This document shows, piece after piece, positions 63,227 through 64,000 of a stretch of DNA of 64,000 nucleotides. The stretch spans positions 1 through 64,000 of the forward strand of contig NZ_BAFT02000068.1 in NCBI RefSeq assembly GCF_000308475.2, given 5' to 3'. The stretch comes from Nocardia brasiliensis NBRC 14402 (lineage in GTDB: Bacteria; Actinomycetota; Actinomycetes; Mycobacteriales; Mycobacteriaceae). The notes below the pieces were generated by a model. That model saw nothing but the letters and a program-made list of their open reading frames with translations. It searched no databases and was not told where the DNA came from. How positions within the stretch are numbered: the stretch's first letter is position 1; every line of letters starts with the position of its first letter. The position numbers and the translations under genes are program-made.

Positions 63227-64000
63227 CCCGATCCACCAAGCGATTCCGTGCCTGTCTCGCGCTGGTCACGCTGGCCGCGGCCGCGCTGACCGGCTGCAGT
63301 ACCACCGACGGCGGCTCGACCACCACGGCCGACGGCCGCACCAAGGTCCGGCTCCAGTTGCAGTGGTTCAAGCAGGGCCAGTTCGCCGGCTATCTGGCCG
63401 CGGTCGATCAGGGCTTCTACCAAGAGCAGGGCTTGTCGGTCGAAATCCTGGACGGCGGAACGGATATCGTGCCGCAGACCGTGCTGGCGCAGGGACAGGC
63501 CGACTACGCGATCGCCTGGGTGCCCAAGGCGCTCGCCTCCCGCGAGGCGGGGGCGGGCATCACCGAGGTCGCGCAGATCTTCCAGCGCTCGGGCACCAAA
63601 CAGGTGTCGTTCAAGTCGGAGAACATCGCGGGCCCCGCCGCGCTGCGCGGCAAGACGGTCGGAAACTGGGGCTACGGCAACGAGTTCGAGCTGTTCGCGG
63701 GCATGACCAAGGCGGGCATCGACCCGGCGAAGGACGTCAAACTGGTGCAGCAGCAGTTCGACATGAACGCCTTCCTCGCCAAGGACATCGCCGCCGCCCA
63801 GGCCATGTCGTACAACGAGTACGCCCAGCTGCTGGAGACGAAGAACCCGGCGACCGGAAAGCTCTACACCGCAGACGATTTCACCACCATCGACTGGAAC
63901 GAGCAGGGCGTCGCGATGCTGCAGGACGCCATCTGGGCCAACACCGAGAAGCTGCAGGACCCGAAATACCAGGAGCAGACCACGAAATTCGTCGCGGCGT
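63223..64000 (+). CDS. ABC transporter substrate-binding lipoprotein (NMT1/THI5-like), cut by window end
   Basis: The first 259 codons of a binding lipoprotein that continues past 64000. The signal peptide ends in the lipobox LTGC (AAALTGCSTTDG). The domain begins KVRLQLQWFKQGQFAGYLAAVDQGFYQEQGL, the NMT1/THI5-like signature also found in ThiY and riboflavin/pyrimidine binding proteins. By context it likely captures a pyrimidine, hydantoin or thiamine-fragment-like ring for the enzymes of the operon. ATG at 63223 overlaps the permease stop (ATGA). Confidence 0.9.
   Translation, partial: MTRSTKRFRACLALVTLAAAALTGCSTTDGGSTTTADGRTKVRLQLQWFKQGQFAGYLAAVDQGFYQEQGLSVEILDGGTDIVPQTVLAQGQADYAIAWVPKALASREAGAGITEVAQIFQRSGTKQVSFKSENIAGPAALRGKTVGNWGYGNEFELFAGMTKAGIDPAKDVKLVQQQFDMNAFLAKDIAAAQAMSYNEYAQLLETKNPATGKLYTADDFTTIDWNEQGVAMLQDAIWANTEKLQDPKYQEQTTKFVAA

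Overview
The window is a high-GC actinobacterial chromosome segment, most likely from Nocardia or a close mycolic-acid-producing relative. The evidence is the very high GC content with strong third-position GC, many GTG/TTG starts, many leaderless starts (a TANNNT hexamer 6-8 nt before the start codon), a proteasomal ATPase ending in GQYL, mycofactocin genes, AlkB, and a PAC2-metH ... hisE-hisG ... trmI-lppK-mpa gene order like that remembered for the Mycobacterium tuberculosis Rv2115c-Rv2125 region. Most of the window is ordinary chromosome. No tRNA, rRNA, CRISPR array, insertion sequence or prophage was seen.

Region by region. 1-734 holds no convincing gene, but has a diverged tandem duplication, a perfect hairpin and five 19-bp repeats. 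735-6829 holds a STAS antagonist, a flavin reductase-like protein and a full stressosome operon (RsbR, RsbS, RsbT, an RsbX-like phosphatase and a large PAS-GAF-SpoIIE-HATPase protein) behind a good SigF/SigB-type promoter. 6851-9494 holds mftR, mftE and mftD without mftA, B, C or F. 9499-15345 holds a MarR regulator, class I fumarase, AlkB, a glycosyltransferase and a ribbon-helix-helix protein. 15346-16367 has DnaA-box-like sites and a MazEF-type toxin-antitoxin pair. 16420-19541 encodes three exported hydrolases.

19543-27062 encodes a three-gene type II Wadjet set (JetA, JetB, JetC) with no JetD nuclease in the window. Next to it are a helix-turn-helix/TPR regulator and a resolvase-fold protein lacking the catalytic serine, divergent around a perfect 20-bp palindrome. 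29430-36922 has PAC2, metH, a fossil copy of the metH 3' end, a membrane Ser/Thr kinase and a HAD phosphatase. 37147-40719 is an unusual operon: a non-haem Fe(II)/2-oxoglutarate oxygenase, a SAM methyltransferase and a eukaryote-like choline/carnitine acyltransferase. Together they suggest synthesis of an acylated, carnitine-like betaine. 40959-48950 contains an NPD-type oxygenase, hisE, hisG, a broken YeiH gene, a RecB-like nuclease, trmI, lppK-like and mpa.

48961-54591 holds accessory genes: a secreted protein, a carboxylesterase, a TetR regulator, a GT39 membrane protein, a methyltransferase, a CocE hydrolase remnant and a cyclophilin. 54808-64000 is a pyrimidine/hydantoin degradation and uptake locus: a divergent MocR regulator, then beta-ureidopropionase, dihydropyrimidinase, an F420-type LLM oxidoreductase, a coupled small ORF, and an ABC importer with a THI5/NMT1-like binding protein that runs off the window end. 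Two GlnR-box-like sites precede it, which would fit use of pyrimidines as a nitrogen source.
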